Part shown: piece by piece, positions 24,475 to 32,062 of the stretch
How positions within the stretch are numbered: the first letter of the stretch is position 1
How the letters are laid out: every line of letters begins with the position of its first letter
Assembly: GCF_017939745.1 (NCBI RefSeq)
Contig: NZ_JAGKQQ010000001.1
Span: 4,898,001-4,962,000, forward strand
Direction of reading: 5' to 3'
DNA length: 64,000 nt
From: Gemmata palustris
GTDB lineage: Bacteria > Planctomycetota > Planctomycetia > Gemmatales > Gemmataceae
Translations under genes and position numbers: made by a program
The notes under the pieces: generated by a model
The model's database searches: none
What the model saw: only the letters and a program-made list of their open reading frames with translations
Told to the model about the DNA's origin: nothing

Positions 24475-27400
24475 ATGACTTCGCGCCACCCTCGTATCGC
24501 GCTCGGCCTGTTCGCGCTCGCGATCGGTATGTGTCTTCTCATACCCCCGTTCGGCCCGAGTGCGTCGGCCCAACCCAAAGGCCGGCAAAAGGGCGACAAG
24601 GAGAAGGACGCCCCGGCACCCAACTTCACCCTGCCAGACAGTTGGGCGAAGTCCTTTTCGTGGCGCAACATCGGCCCCGCGAACATGGGCGGGCGCATCA
24701 CGGCCATCTCCGTGTTCGAGGCGGACCCCTCGACCTACTGGGTCGCGACCGCGAGCGGCGGGTTGCTGAAAACCACTAACAACGGCGTCACGTTCGCGCA
24801 CCAGTTCGACAAGGAAGCAACGGTTTCCATCGGCGACGTGTGTGTGTCCCCCTCAAACCGCGACATCGTGTGGGTCGGCACCGGGGAGAACAACCCGCGC
24901 AACTCCGTTTCGTTCGGCGACGGCGTGTACAAGAGCACCGACGGCGGGAAGACCTGGAAGCACATGGGGCTGAAGAAATCGTTCCAGACGGGGCGCATCC
25001 GCGTTCACCCGACGAACCCGGAGGTGGTTTTCGTCGGCGCGCTCGGTCGGCTCTACGGGCCGAACGAGGAGCGCGGGCTGTTCAAGACGACCGACGGCGG
25101 GAAGACCTGGGAGAAGGCCCTCTACGTCGACGACAAGACGGGCGCGATCGACGTGTGCCTGCACCCCACCGACCCGGACACGATCTTCGTCGCCATGTGG
25201 GAGCGCCGGCGGGACGAGTACGACTCGTGGCCCGGCGGCGGTATTCCCGACGGCTACGACTCCTACGACCCGGTGCAGAAGTGGGGTGCGGGGGCCGGCA
25301 TCTACAAGAGCACGGACGGGGGGAAGACGTTCAAGAAACTGACCACCGGCCTCCCAACGAGCAACATGGGGCGCATCGGACTGGACATCTACCGCAAAGA
25401 CCCGAAGGTGATGTTCGCGGTGATCGACTGCGAGAAGATCGGCATGGGCGTGCCACCCAAGAAGGGTGCGGTCGGCAGCGCGTACTTGGGTCTCACCGGC
25501 GAGGACGCCGAGGGCGAGACCGGGGCGAAGGTCACGCGCGTGGTCACCAACGGCCCGGCGGACACCGCGGGTGTGAAGGTCGATGACGTTGTGAACAAGA
25601 TGGGCAACCAGGTCATCAAGACCTACGACGAGGCCCTCGCGGTCGCAGCCAGCGCCAAGCCGACCGATAAGGTGACGGTGCAACTCAAGCGCGGCGACAA
25701 GGACGTAACGGTCGAGCTGACGTATGGCGACCGCCCGGTCCCGAAGGGCGGGGGCGGCTTCGGCGGACCGGGGGGCGCATCGGCCACGCGCCCGTTCGCG
25801 GCCAACTACGGCGGACAGGCTGCGAACGTCCAGGAACAACAGGGGCCGGACGGCTTCCAGTACGGCGGCGTGTACAAGTCCACCGACGGCGGCGAATCGT
25901 GGAAGCGGATCAACAGCATCAACCCGCGCCCGATGTACTTCAGCCAGATCCGCGTCGATCCGAGCGACGAGAAGTTCGTGTACATCCTGGGCGTGACCGT
26001 GACCGCGTCGCGCGACGGCGGGCGCACGTTCCAGCCCGGGAGCCGCGCGATCCACGACGACCAGCACGCGCTCTGGATCGACCCGAAGGACGGCCGGCAC
26101 ATGATTGTCGGCACCGACGGCGGGTTCTACTCGACCTACGACCGCGGGGCGAACTGGGACCACCACAACAACATGGCCCTCGGCCAGTTCTACCACGTCG
26201 CGGTGTGCAACAAAAAGCCGTACTGGGTTTACGGCGGGTTACAGGACAACGGTTGCTGGGGGCAGCCGAGCATGAGTCTCCGCGGGGGCGGGCCGGTCAA
26301 TGAAGACGTGATCTCGCTCAACAGCGGGGACGGGTACGTGTGCCGCGTCGATCCCAACGACCCGGACCAGGTGTACGCGGAGAGTCAGAACGGCGGCATG
26401 GTGCGGTACAACTTGCGCACCGGCGAGCGCGCCTCGATCAAGCCGACTCCCACACAGGGCGGCCCGCGCTACCGGTTCAACTGGAACACGCCGTACATTC
26501 TCTCGGCCGCGAACTCCCACATCCTTTACAGCGCCGGGAACTACGTCTTCAAGTCCGTGAAGAAGGGCGACAACCCGCAGATCATCTCGCCGGAAATTTC
26601 GCGCACGAAGCACGGCAGCGCCACCGCGCTGGCGGAATCGCCGCGGAACCCGGACGTGCTGTTCGTCGGGACCGACGACGGGTACCTCTGGCGCACCAAG
26701 AACGGCGGGAAGGACTGGACGAACATCACCGACAAAATCGGGCTGAAGAAGCCGACGTGGATCGCCACCATCGAGCCGTCGCGGTTCGCGGACGGGCGCG
26801 TGTACGTGTGCCTCGATGCGCACCGCATGGACGACGACAGCCCACACGTCTACACGACGGACGACCTGGGTGAGACGTGGAAACCGATCACGGGGAACCT
26901 GCCCGTTGGCTCCACGCGGTGCCTGCGGGAAGACGTCACGAATCCCAACTTGCTCTTCTGCGGGACGGAGTTCGCACTGTTCGCGTCACTCGATCGCGGG
27001 AAATCGTGGACGAAGATCAACAACAACCTCCCGACCGTCGCCGTTCACGAGGTGGCGATCCACCCGACCGCGGGCGAGATCGTGGCCGCCACGCACGGGC
27101 GCAGCTTGTGGATTCTGGACGTCACCGCGCTACGGCAGATGGCCTCGGAGAAGATCAACGACGAGGTGACGCTGTACAAGCCGAACGCGGTAGTTCGGTG
27201 GCAGAGCTTGCCGAGCCGCGGGCGCTCGGGTCGGCGGTTCGTCGGCGAGAACCCCGCGCCCGGGGCACACATCTTCTACTCACTGCCGAAGAAGGCGACG
27301 AAGGTGGCGCTTGAGTTCCAGGACATTGACGGCAAGAAGGTCGGCGAACTCACGGGCGGAATCGACCCCGGGCTGCACAAGCTGACCTGGAGCACCTCCG

Positions 27401-27609
27401 CTGGCGGCGGAGGGGGAGGTGGTTTCCCCGGCGGCGGAGGTGGGGGCGGACGCTTCGGCGGGCGCCAGGTTCCAGCCGGCGCGTACCGCATCGTGCTGAC
27501 CGTTGACGGCCAAACGCAGAGCCAGAGCTTCACCATTGAAGGCGATCCCGCTCCGGCGCGCGTTCTGACGGGTGAAGAGGAAGACGAAGAAGAGGATGAC
27601 GATCGCTGA
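24475..27609 (+). CDS. Secreted sortilin/VPS10-like BNR propeller with an embedded PDZ domain
   Basis: 1044 aa from the ATG at 24475, chosen because a signal peptide follows directly (MTSRHPRIALGLFALAIGM...SASAQ). Two blocks of BNR/Asp-box repeats form propeller-like halves: repeats of the type YKSTDGGKTWKHMGL and VGTDDGYLWRTKNGGKDW recur from residue 60 to 310 and 450 to 880. Residues about 332-422 are a PDZ domain (YLGLTGEDAEG ... GPADTAGVKVDDVVNKMGNQVI), inserted between propeller blades. The C-terminal 150 residues include a glycine-run linker and an acidic tail. Such proteins are large surface or periplasmic binding or glycosidase-like proteins; PDZ suggests peptide binding. Catalysis is not demonstrated. 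Confidence 0.85.
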   Translation: MTSRHPRIALGLFALAIGMCLLIPPFGPSASAQPKGRQKGDKEKDAPAPNFTLPDSWAKSFSWRNIGPANMGGRITAISVFEADPSTYWVATASGGLLKTTNNGVTFAHQFDKEATVSIGDVCVSPSNRDIVWVGTGENNPRNSVSFGDGVYKSTDGGKTWKHMGLKKSFQTGRIRVHPTNPEVVFVGALGRLYGPNEERGLFKTTDGGKTWEKALYVDDKTGAIDVCLHPTDPDTIFVAMWERRRDEYDSWPGGGIPDGYDSYDPVQKWGAGAGIYKSTDGGKTFKKLTTGLPTSNMGRIGLDIYRKDPKVMFAVIDCEKIGMGVPPKKGAVGSAYLGLTGEDAEGETGAKVTRVVTNGPADTAGVKVDDVVNKMGNQVIKTYDEALAVAASAKPTDKVTVQLKRGDKDVTVELTYGDRPVPKGGGGFGGPGGASATRPFAANYGGQAANVQEQQGPDGFQYGGVYKSTDGGESWKRINSINPRPMYFSQIRVDPSDEKFVYILGVTVTASRDGGRTFQPGSRAIHDDQHALWIDPKDGRHMIVGTDGGFYSTYDRGANWDHHNNMALGQFYHVAVCNKKPYWVYGGLQDNGCWGQPSMSLRGGGPVNEDVISLNSGDGYVCRVDPNDPDQVYAESQNGGMVRYNLRTGERASIKPTPTQGGPRYRFNWNTPYILSAANSHILYSAGNYVFKSVKKGDNPQIISPEISRTKHGSATALAESPRNPDVLFVGTDDGYLWRTKNGGKDWTNITDKIGLKKPTWIATIEPSRFADGRVYVCLDAHRMDDDSPHVYTTDDLGETWKPITGNLPVGSTRCLREDVTNPNLLFCGTEFALFASLDRGKSWTKINNNLPTVAVHEVAIHPTAGEIVAATHGRSLWILDVTALRQMASEKINDEVTLYKPNAVVRWQSLPSRGRSGRRFVGENPAPGAHIFYSLPKKATKVALEFQDIDGKKVGELTGGIDPGLHKLTWSTSAGGGGGGGFPGGGGGGGRFGGRQVPAGAYRIVLTVDGQTQSQSFTIEGDPAPARVLTGEEEDEEEDDDR

Positions 27610-27638
27610 TCGGGTAGTCAAGCATCGTGGAGTAACGA

Positions 27639-27668
27639 CGCGGGCCGGGGATTGCTCCCCGGCCCGCG
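27639..27668 (+). terminator. GC-rich hairpin terminator
   Basis: A 12-bp perfect stem (CGCGGGCCGGGG at 27639-27650 with 27657-27668), 6-base loop, followed by TGTTTCCC, 30 bases past the sortilin-like gene stop. The U-tract is weak. Confidence 0.65.
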
Positions 27669-27774
27669 TGTTTCCCGACCGGCCCTGGCGGTGCGTGCGC
27701 TCCGCTGGAAGGGCCGGTCAAAGTTCCCGAGAGGTCTACTTCTGAACCGGTGGCGCGGAAGGCTCACGGCACCG

Positions 27775-27861
27775 CCGAACTAGTTCGAGTCGTCGAACTT
27801 TCGGAACCGCGATCAGCGAGGTTGCCCCAGCCCGAAAGTTCGACGACTCGAACTAGTTCGG
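27775..27861. repeat. 30-bp perfect inverted repeat
   Basis: Arms 27775-27804 and 27832-27861 are exact reverse complements; with a small bulge the pairing extends to GCACCG/CGGTGC outside. The arm contains GAACTAGTTC and GTTCGACGAC motifs and the loop is 27 bases. It appears to be a mobile-type small palindrome; no open frame crosses it convincingly. Confidence 0.9.
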
Positions 27862-28015
27862 AAGCGGTGCTGGAACAGCCTTCCCCGCGGCGCACAGCAA
27901 GGCAAAAGCTCGGACGACGCAACATCGTCCTGTCGCAGAGCGACGAGCTAAACAACCCGGGAACGGAGACAGAGTACCCCGGCGGAAGCCGTGACGCAAC
28001 CGTCGGGGTATTGGC

Positions 28016-28804
28016 TCAATAGTCGAAGTTGCTCTCACCGAGGCCGACGTTGATCTTCACGTCGCTGAAGCTGTACGCCTCGAACAGGTCGCCCGTGGCC
28101 GCGTTGCCCTTCGGCTGGTCGTAGGCCTCGTACCGGAGCGGCAGCTTCGTTTCCTTGTCGACGTACACCATCATGCGGTAGGCGTAGCGGAAGGCGTGCG
28201 GCCGGCGCGTCAGGATCTCGTACCGGGTCACGTTGCGCCCGGCGAACTGGAAGTCGCCCGTGTACACTTCGACCGGGTTGTTCAGCGTCTTCTCGCGGGC
28301 CGTGGCCGCGGTCACGCGGTCGAGGACCGCGGTCATGGTCCACTCGGTAACCGGGTGCCGGTTCTCGGCCAGGAACTTGGTGTCGTCGAGGTCCACCGTT
28401 CGGAACCCCTTCGCGCCGCCCACCCCGGCCGGGCGGTACTGCATCTTCGTGCTCTTCCGCGCCGCGGTGTAGGCCACTTCCATGCCCGCGGTCGCTTCGG
28501 GCCGGGCGAACCGGACGTACACGCCGCCCGGGTTCAGCCGCACCTTCATCTCCGCGACCTGCTCGGCCGAGAGCGTCCCGTTCCGCATCTCCTGGCGCGT
28601 GAACGTGCAGGTGTAGTCGCGGGCCTTGCCCAGTGCCGTGCGCGCGTCCGCGATCATCGACACGAGCGCGTCGCCGGCCTTCGCGCCGTCGGGCGCCTTC
28701 GGCGCTTCGGTTTTCGCCGGCTCGGTCTTCGGCGGCTGGGCGACGACCGCCCCGCCCACGAACAGCCCGGCGCACGCTACCGACGCCCACGTCTTCCCAC
28801 GCAT
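28016..28804 (-). CDS. DUF1571 secreted protein
   Basis: 262 aa with an N-terminal signal peptide (MRGKTWASVACAGLFVGGAVVAQ) and a short Lys/Pro/Glu-rich linker to residue 45. The rest matches DUF1571, a planctomycete family related in shape to LolA-like lipoprotein carriers: ARDYTCTFTRQEM, EMKVRLNPGGVYVRF, VYVDKETKLPLRYEAYD. The Cys-Thr pattern near residue 65 and large curved beta sheet suggest binding of lipid or a hydrophobic ligand in the periplasm, but the function is not established. It is divergent from the hydrolase gene at 28971. Confidence 0.8.
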   Translation of the reverse strand: MRGKTWASVACAGLFVGGAVVAQPPKTEPAKTEAPKAPDGAKAGDALVSMIADARTALGKARDYTCTFTRQEMRNGTLSAEQVAEMKVRLNPGGVYVRFARPEATAGMEVAYTAARKSTKMQYRPAGVGGAKGFRTVDLDDTKFLAENRHPVTEWTMTAVLDRVTAATAREKTLNNPVEVYTGDFQFAGRNVTRYEILTRRPHAFRYAYRMMVYVDKETKLPLRYEAYDQPKGNAATGDLFEAYSFSDVKINVGLGESNFDY

Positions 28805-28970
28805 GGTTCGCTCCCCCCACGACCAAGTAATGAGCCTTTACCCGCGGCGTATACCGACCTCCCCGCGCGGAGGGAAGACGAGATGTTCGGAATTTTTCGG
28901 CGCGCCGCCCGGCCCGCGCCGGGTGCATAAAATCGTCGAGGCGCGTTTCGCGTCCGTATGTGGGGAACTT

Positions 28971-29615
28971 ATGCCGGTTCAAATTCACACCGTCGAGTCG
29001 CAGCCGTTCGCCGAGAACTCTTACGTCGTGTGGAAGGACGGCAGCCCGGATGCGTTCGTGATCGACCCCGGCTTCGAGCCGGACCTGATCCTCGACGCGC
29101 TCGCGGAACGCGACCTCAAACTGGTCGCGATCGTCTGCACGCACGGGCACTGCGACCACATTGCGGGGAACACCGCACTCAAACAGGCTCACCCGGACGT
29201 GCCGATCATCATCGGCGCGGGCGACGCCGCGATGCTCACCAGTTCGGCCCGGAACCTGAGCGCGGCGTTCGGCTTCGACATCACCAGTCCGCCGGCCGAC
29301 CGCGTGGTAACCGAAGGTGAAACGCTTACGGTGGCGGGGATCGCGTTGGAAGTGTTCGAGATCCCGGGGCACTCGCCCGGTCACGTCGTGTACGTGATCC
29401 GCGAGACGCACCCAACTACAGTGCTGGGTGGCGACGTGCTGTTTCGCGGGAGCGTGGGTCGAACCGACTTCCCGGGCGGGAGTCACGAGCAACTGAAGTC
29501 TGGAATCCGCCGCGTGCTGTGGGCACTGCCGGACAACACAGTGGTGTACCCCGGTCACGGGCCGGTCACGACCATCGGTCACGAGAAGCGCACAAACCCA
29601 TTTGTTGCGGATTGA
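28971..29615 (+). CDS. Metallo-beta-lactamase-fold hydrolase, glyoxalase II-like
   Basis: 214 aa from the ATG at 28971. The metal-binding motif THGHCDH is at residues 57-63 (ligands His58, His60, Asp62, His63); further ligands are in GHSPGH, GGDVLF and PGHGP. Length and order match the short hydroxyacylglutathione-hydrolase-like proteins that hydrolyse thioesters such as S-lactoylglutathione or related low-molecular thiol adducts in the cytoplasm. The long C-terminal glutathione-binding part of true glyoxalase II is missing, so the substrate is uncertain. The last codons (Val-Ala-Asp-stop) lie inside a palindromic repeat. Confidence 0.88.
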   Translation: MPVQIHTVESQPFAENSYVVWKDGSPDAFVIDPGFEPDLILDALAERDLKLVAIVCTHGHCDHIAGNTALKQAHPDVPIIIGAGDAAMLTSSARNLSAAFGFDITSPPADRVVTEGETLTVAGIALEVFEIPGHSPGHVVYVIRETHPTTVLGGDVLFRGSVGRTDFPGGSHEQLKSGIRRVLWALPDNTVVYPGHGPVTTIGHEKRTNPFVAD

Positions 29616-29807
29616 GGGGAGAACCTACCCCCCATCCCCTCCCTAAAGGGAAGGGGAGCAGGCGCGCGAACCCTCGGATAATTTACCCGTGCTAGCTGAC
29701 TCGAAGGGTCTGCTCCCCTGCCCTTTCCTCCGGCCCGCAGGAAGCTTTGCTGACAGGGCCGGAGAGCACGAGGGAGGGGGCCGGGGGGTAGGTTCCCCTC
29801 AATCCGC
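29607..29807. repeat. Long palindromic repeat between convergent genes, family A copy 1
   Basis: The ends at 29607-29629 and 29787-29807 are reverse complements apart from a 2-base indel (GCGGATTGAGGGG...AACCTACC). Inside are CCCTCCCTAAAGGGAAGGGGAGC and a related right arm. The right arm contains an extra small hairpin (CCGGCCC 29730-29736 with GGGCCGG 29756-29762). The left end covers the stop codon of the hydrolase and the right end stops 3 bases before the stop of the convergent gene. It is homologous to the element at 35094-35266. Confidence 0.85.
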
Positions 29808-29809
29808 GC

Positions 29810-31864
29810 TCAGAACGTGAAGATGATTTCGGTGAACCCGGAGAACAGGCTCGTCACCTTGCCGCCGCCCTTGTCGTTGTACAACTGGCGGAACCCGCCC
29901 CCGGGGAGCAGCACGGACAGCCCGCCCAGCAAGATCGCGTTGTTGTTCAACCGCGGGCGGTACTCGAACCCCGTGCTCAAATCGACCCCGATGAACCGAT
30001 CGATGTTGCTCTGGAACGTGAACACTTCCAGCGAACTCGTCTTGTCGAAGAACAGCGCGTTCGCGTTGTTGATCGACCGCAGCCGGGGCGTGATGTCGAT
30101 GTCCACGCCGTAGTTAATCAGCCACAACCCGGGGTTCACGAAGTTGCTCTGACCCTGGATGCGGCTCGACCGCAGGTTCGCCAGGTTGCTCTGGTCGTTC
30201 GTCAGCCCCACGCCGAACAGCGGGATGCGGTTGCGGCGCCAGAAGCTGAACTCGCCGCCGAAGTTCTGCTGATCGAGGATCGAGTCGAACCCGGTCGCGT
30301 GGCCGTTGCGGGCGTTGCCGTCACCGGACTGGTACAGGCCGCTCACGCGGAACCGCGCCCAGTCGCGGTCGTAGGACAGTTCGAGCGCCGCGAGCTGGGC
30401 GCTGATCGACGTCGGCTGCCCCGCGATCGGGTTGCGGCTGTCGCGCCCCAGCACCCAGTAGAAGGCGTGCGAGATGTTGTACCGGTCGATGTGGCCGTCC
30501 CCGGCCCAGCCCAGGTAGTGCGCTTCGACGCGGTGCGGCTGGAACGTGCCGGCCGGGTCCGGGCGCACCAGGAACCCGTTCTTGTCGAACTTCGTCGAGG
30601 GCGCGTCGTTGTTGTAGTGGTAGCTCACCGACGACGTGTACCCGGGGAAGATGAAGTCCTGCCGGTACAGGTTCGCGATGATGATGTCCTGGTCGCGGTC
30701 GGTGAACGTGTTGAGCTGGCTGTTGGTGTCCTTTTCCAACTGCCGGAAGTACGCCAGGTTGAACTGCGTGCGGTTCCCGTCCAGGTTCCCGAACAGGCGC
30801 ACGCCGCGGTTCACGTCGCTGAAAATGAACCCGCGGAAGTCGCTCGTGAACGGCTGCGAACCGGCCCGGACCGAGACGAAGTCGTACTCCGGGCTCAGGT
30901 CCGCGATCTTGTATTCCGCGAACCACTCCTGCAGCGTCGTCCACGACCGGTCCCGCACGGTGCCCTTGCGCACGTCCGGGTTGATGACGCCCAGTTCCGA
31001 CACGCTCAGCGCGTTGGCGTTGATCGCCGGGGTCACCTTCACCCGCCAGTCCGCCGGCTTGAACGCCGCGTCACCGTGGAACAGGTCGAACGAGAACGTC
31101 GCGAGTTCGGAGAACACGAACTGCCCCGGGCGCTGGAAGAATTCGGTTTCCAGTGGTCGGGCGGTGCTCTCGAACGGCGTCGTCGCGGTCGGGATCATCC
31201 GGCCCTCGAACAGCGTGCTGCTCGTGCCGGTGAGCGTCAGGAACGTGTGCTGCCCGATGATCGGGTAGTCGCCCTTGAGCACGTTCTGGTTGTACGGGTC
31301 GTACCAGCGCCCGAGCCGGTACGGGTAGTCGAACACGCGCGGGTGGTTGAGCCCGTAGCGGTCCCACGCGGGGAACCCGGTGCGCCACCGGTCCTCGACG
31401 GTTTCGTACTCGTTGTTGCTCCCGGAGCGCGGCAACACACCACTCTGCCCGGCGAACCCGAGCGTCGGGAAGTAGGCGTAAGACGCCTGCGTCGCGGCGT
31501 CCTGCTGCCCGCCGGGTTTGGCCGGGTTCGCCGGGTCGAGCAACCGGTCGATGGGTTGCCGCGTGGTGTCTTTCGGTAGTTCTGCGGCTTTCGGTTGCGC
31601 GGCCGCTACGGGCGCGGCTCCCCCAATTGGTGGAATCGCGGGAATGGCCGGTAGCGAGGCCGAGGGCGCGATCGGGCTCGGTAGAGGTGCGGACGCACCA
31701 AGCAGCGGGGCCGGGGCCAACGGTAGGGGTGGGAGCGCGACCGGAGCTTTTGTGGCAGCCGTGTGCGGGAGCGGCGCTCGTACCGGCTCGTCGCCGCGAG
31801 CAAAACCCGCGACGCACAACAGCCCGCCCGCGACACAGCGGCTCAATTTCCAGGCTCGCCCCAT
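29810..31864 (-). CDS. Outer-membrane-like beta-barrel protein
   Basis: 684 aa from the ATG at 31864, chosen for the upstream AGGGAG and the signal peptide that follows (MGRAWKLSRCVAGGLLCVAGFARGD). Residues 25-130 are a Pro/Ala-rich linker. The remainder is rich in alternating hydrophobic and aromatic residues with many short strands (LATFSFDLFHGDAAF, FNLAYFRQLEKDT, SVSYHYNNDAPSTKF, WARFRVSGLYQSGDGNARN) and ends in aromatic IIFTF, the usual C-terminal signal for outer-membrane barrels. It is probably a planctomycete porin-like or other barrel protein; substrate and exact family are unknown. Confidence 0.7.
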   Translation of the reverse strand: MGRAWKLSRCVAGGLLCVAGFARGDEPVRAPLPHTAATKAPVALPPLPLAPAPLLGASAPLPSPIAPSASLPAIPAIPPIGGAAPVAAAQPKAAELPKDTTRQPIDRLLDPANPAKPGGQQDAATQASYAYFPTLGFAGQSGVLPRSGSNNEYETVEDRWRTGFPAWDRYGLNHPRVFDYPYRLGRWYDPYNQNVLKGDYPIIGQHTFLTLTGTSSTLFEGRMIPTATTPFESTARPLETEFFQRPGQFVFSELATFSFDLFHGDAAFKPADWRVKVTPAINANALSVSELGVINPDVRKGTVRDRSWTTLQEWFAEYKIADLSPEYDFVSVRAGSQPFTSDFRGFIFSDVNRGVRLFGNLDGNRTQFNLAYFRQLEKDTNSQLNTFTDRDQDIIIANLYRQDFIFPGYTSSVSYHYNNDAPSTKFDKNGFLVRPDPAGTFQPHRVEAHYLGWAGDGHIDRYNISHAFYWVLGRDSRNPIAGQPTSISAQLAALELSYDRDWARFRVSGLYQSGDGNARNGHATGFDSILDQQNFGGEFSFWRRNRIPLFGVGLTNDQSNLANLRSSRIQGQSNFVNPGLWLINYGVDIDITPRLRSINNANALFFDKTSSLEVFTFQSNIDRFIGVDLSTGFEYRPRLNNNAILLGGLSVLLPGGGFRQLYNDKGGGKVTSLFSGFTEIIFTF

Positions 31865-32062
31865 GTCTGTACTCCCTGTCGCGCTGACCGACGCACCGCG
31901 AGTCCGGTGCCTCATCTCCTCCATCGGTTCTGGGCGTGACGGTCATGAGGATTCTTCCGATTATGCGACGAATGCGCAACTGGCCGGGAAATCCGTAAAG
32001 GCCGGTTTTGCGGGAGCCGATACCGGATATGGGGTAACTCTTCCGATCACGCGGGCCGGGCC

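Larger units (their letters stand above)
27610..28015. other. Convergent intergenic region with a terminator and two inverted repeats
   Basis: Both flanking genes point into this 406-base gap. It holds a strong terminator (27639-27668), a 10-bp inverted repeat (27677-27686 with 27710-27719) and a 30-bp perfect one (27775-27861). No reading frame here looks coding. Confidence 0.7.
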
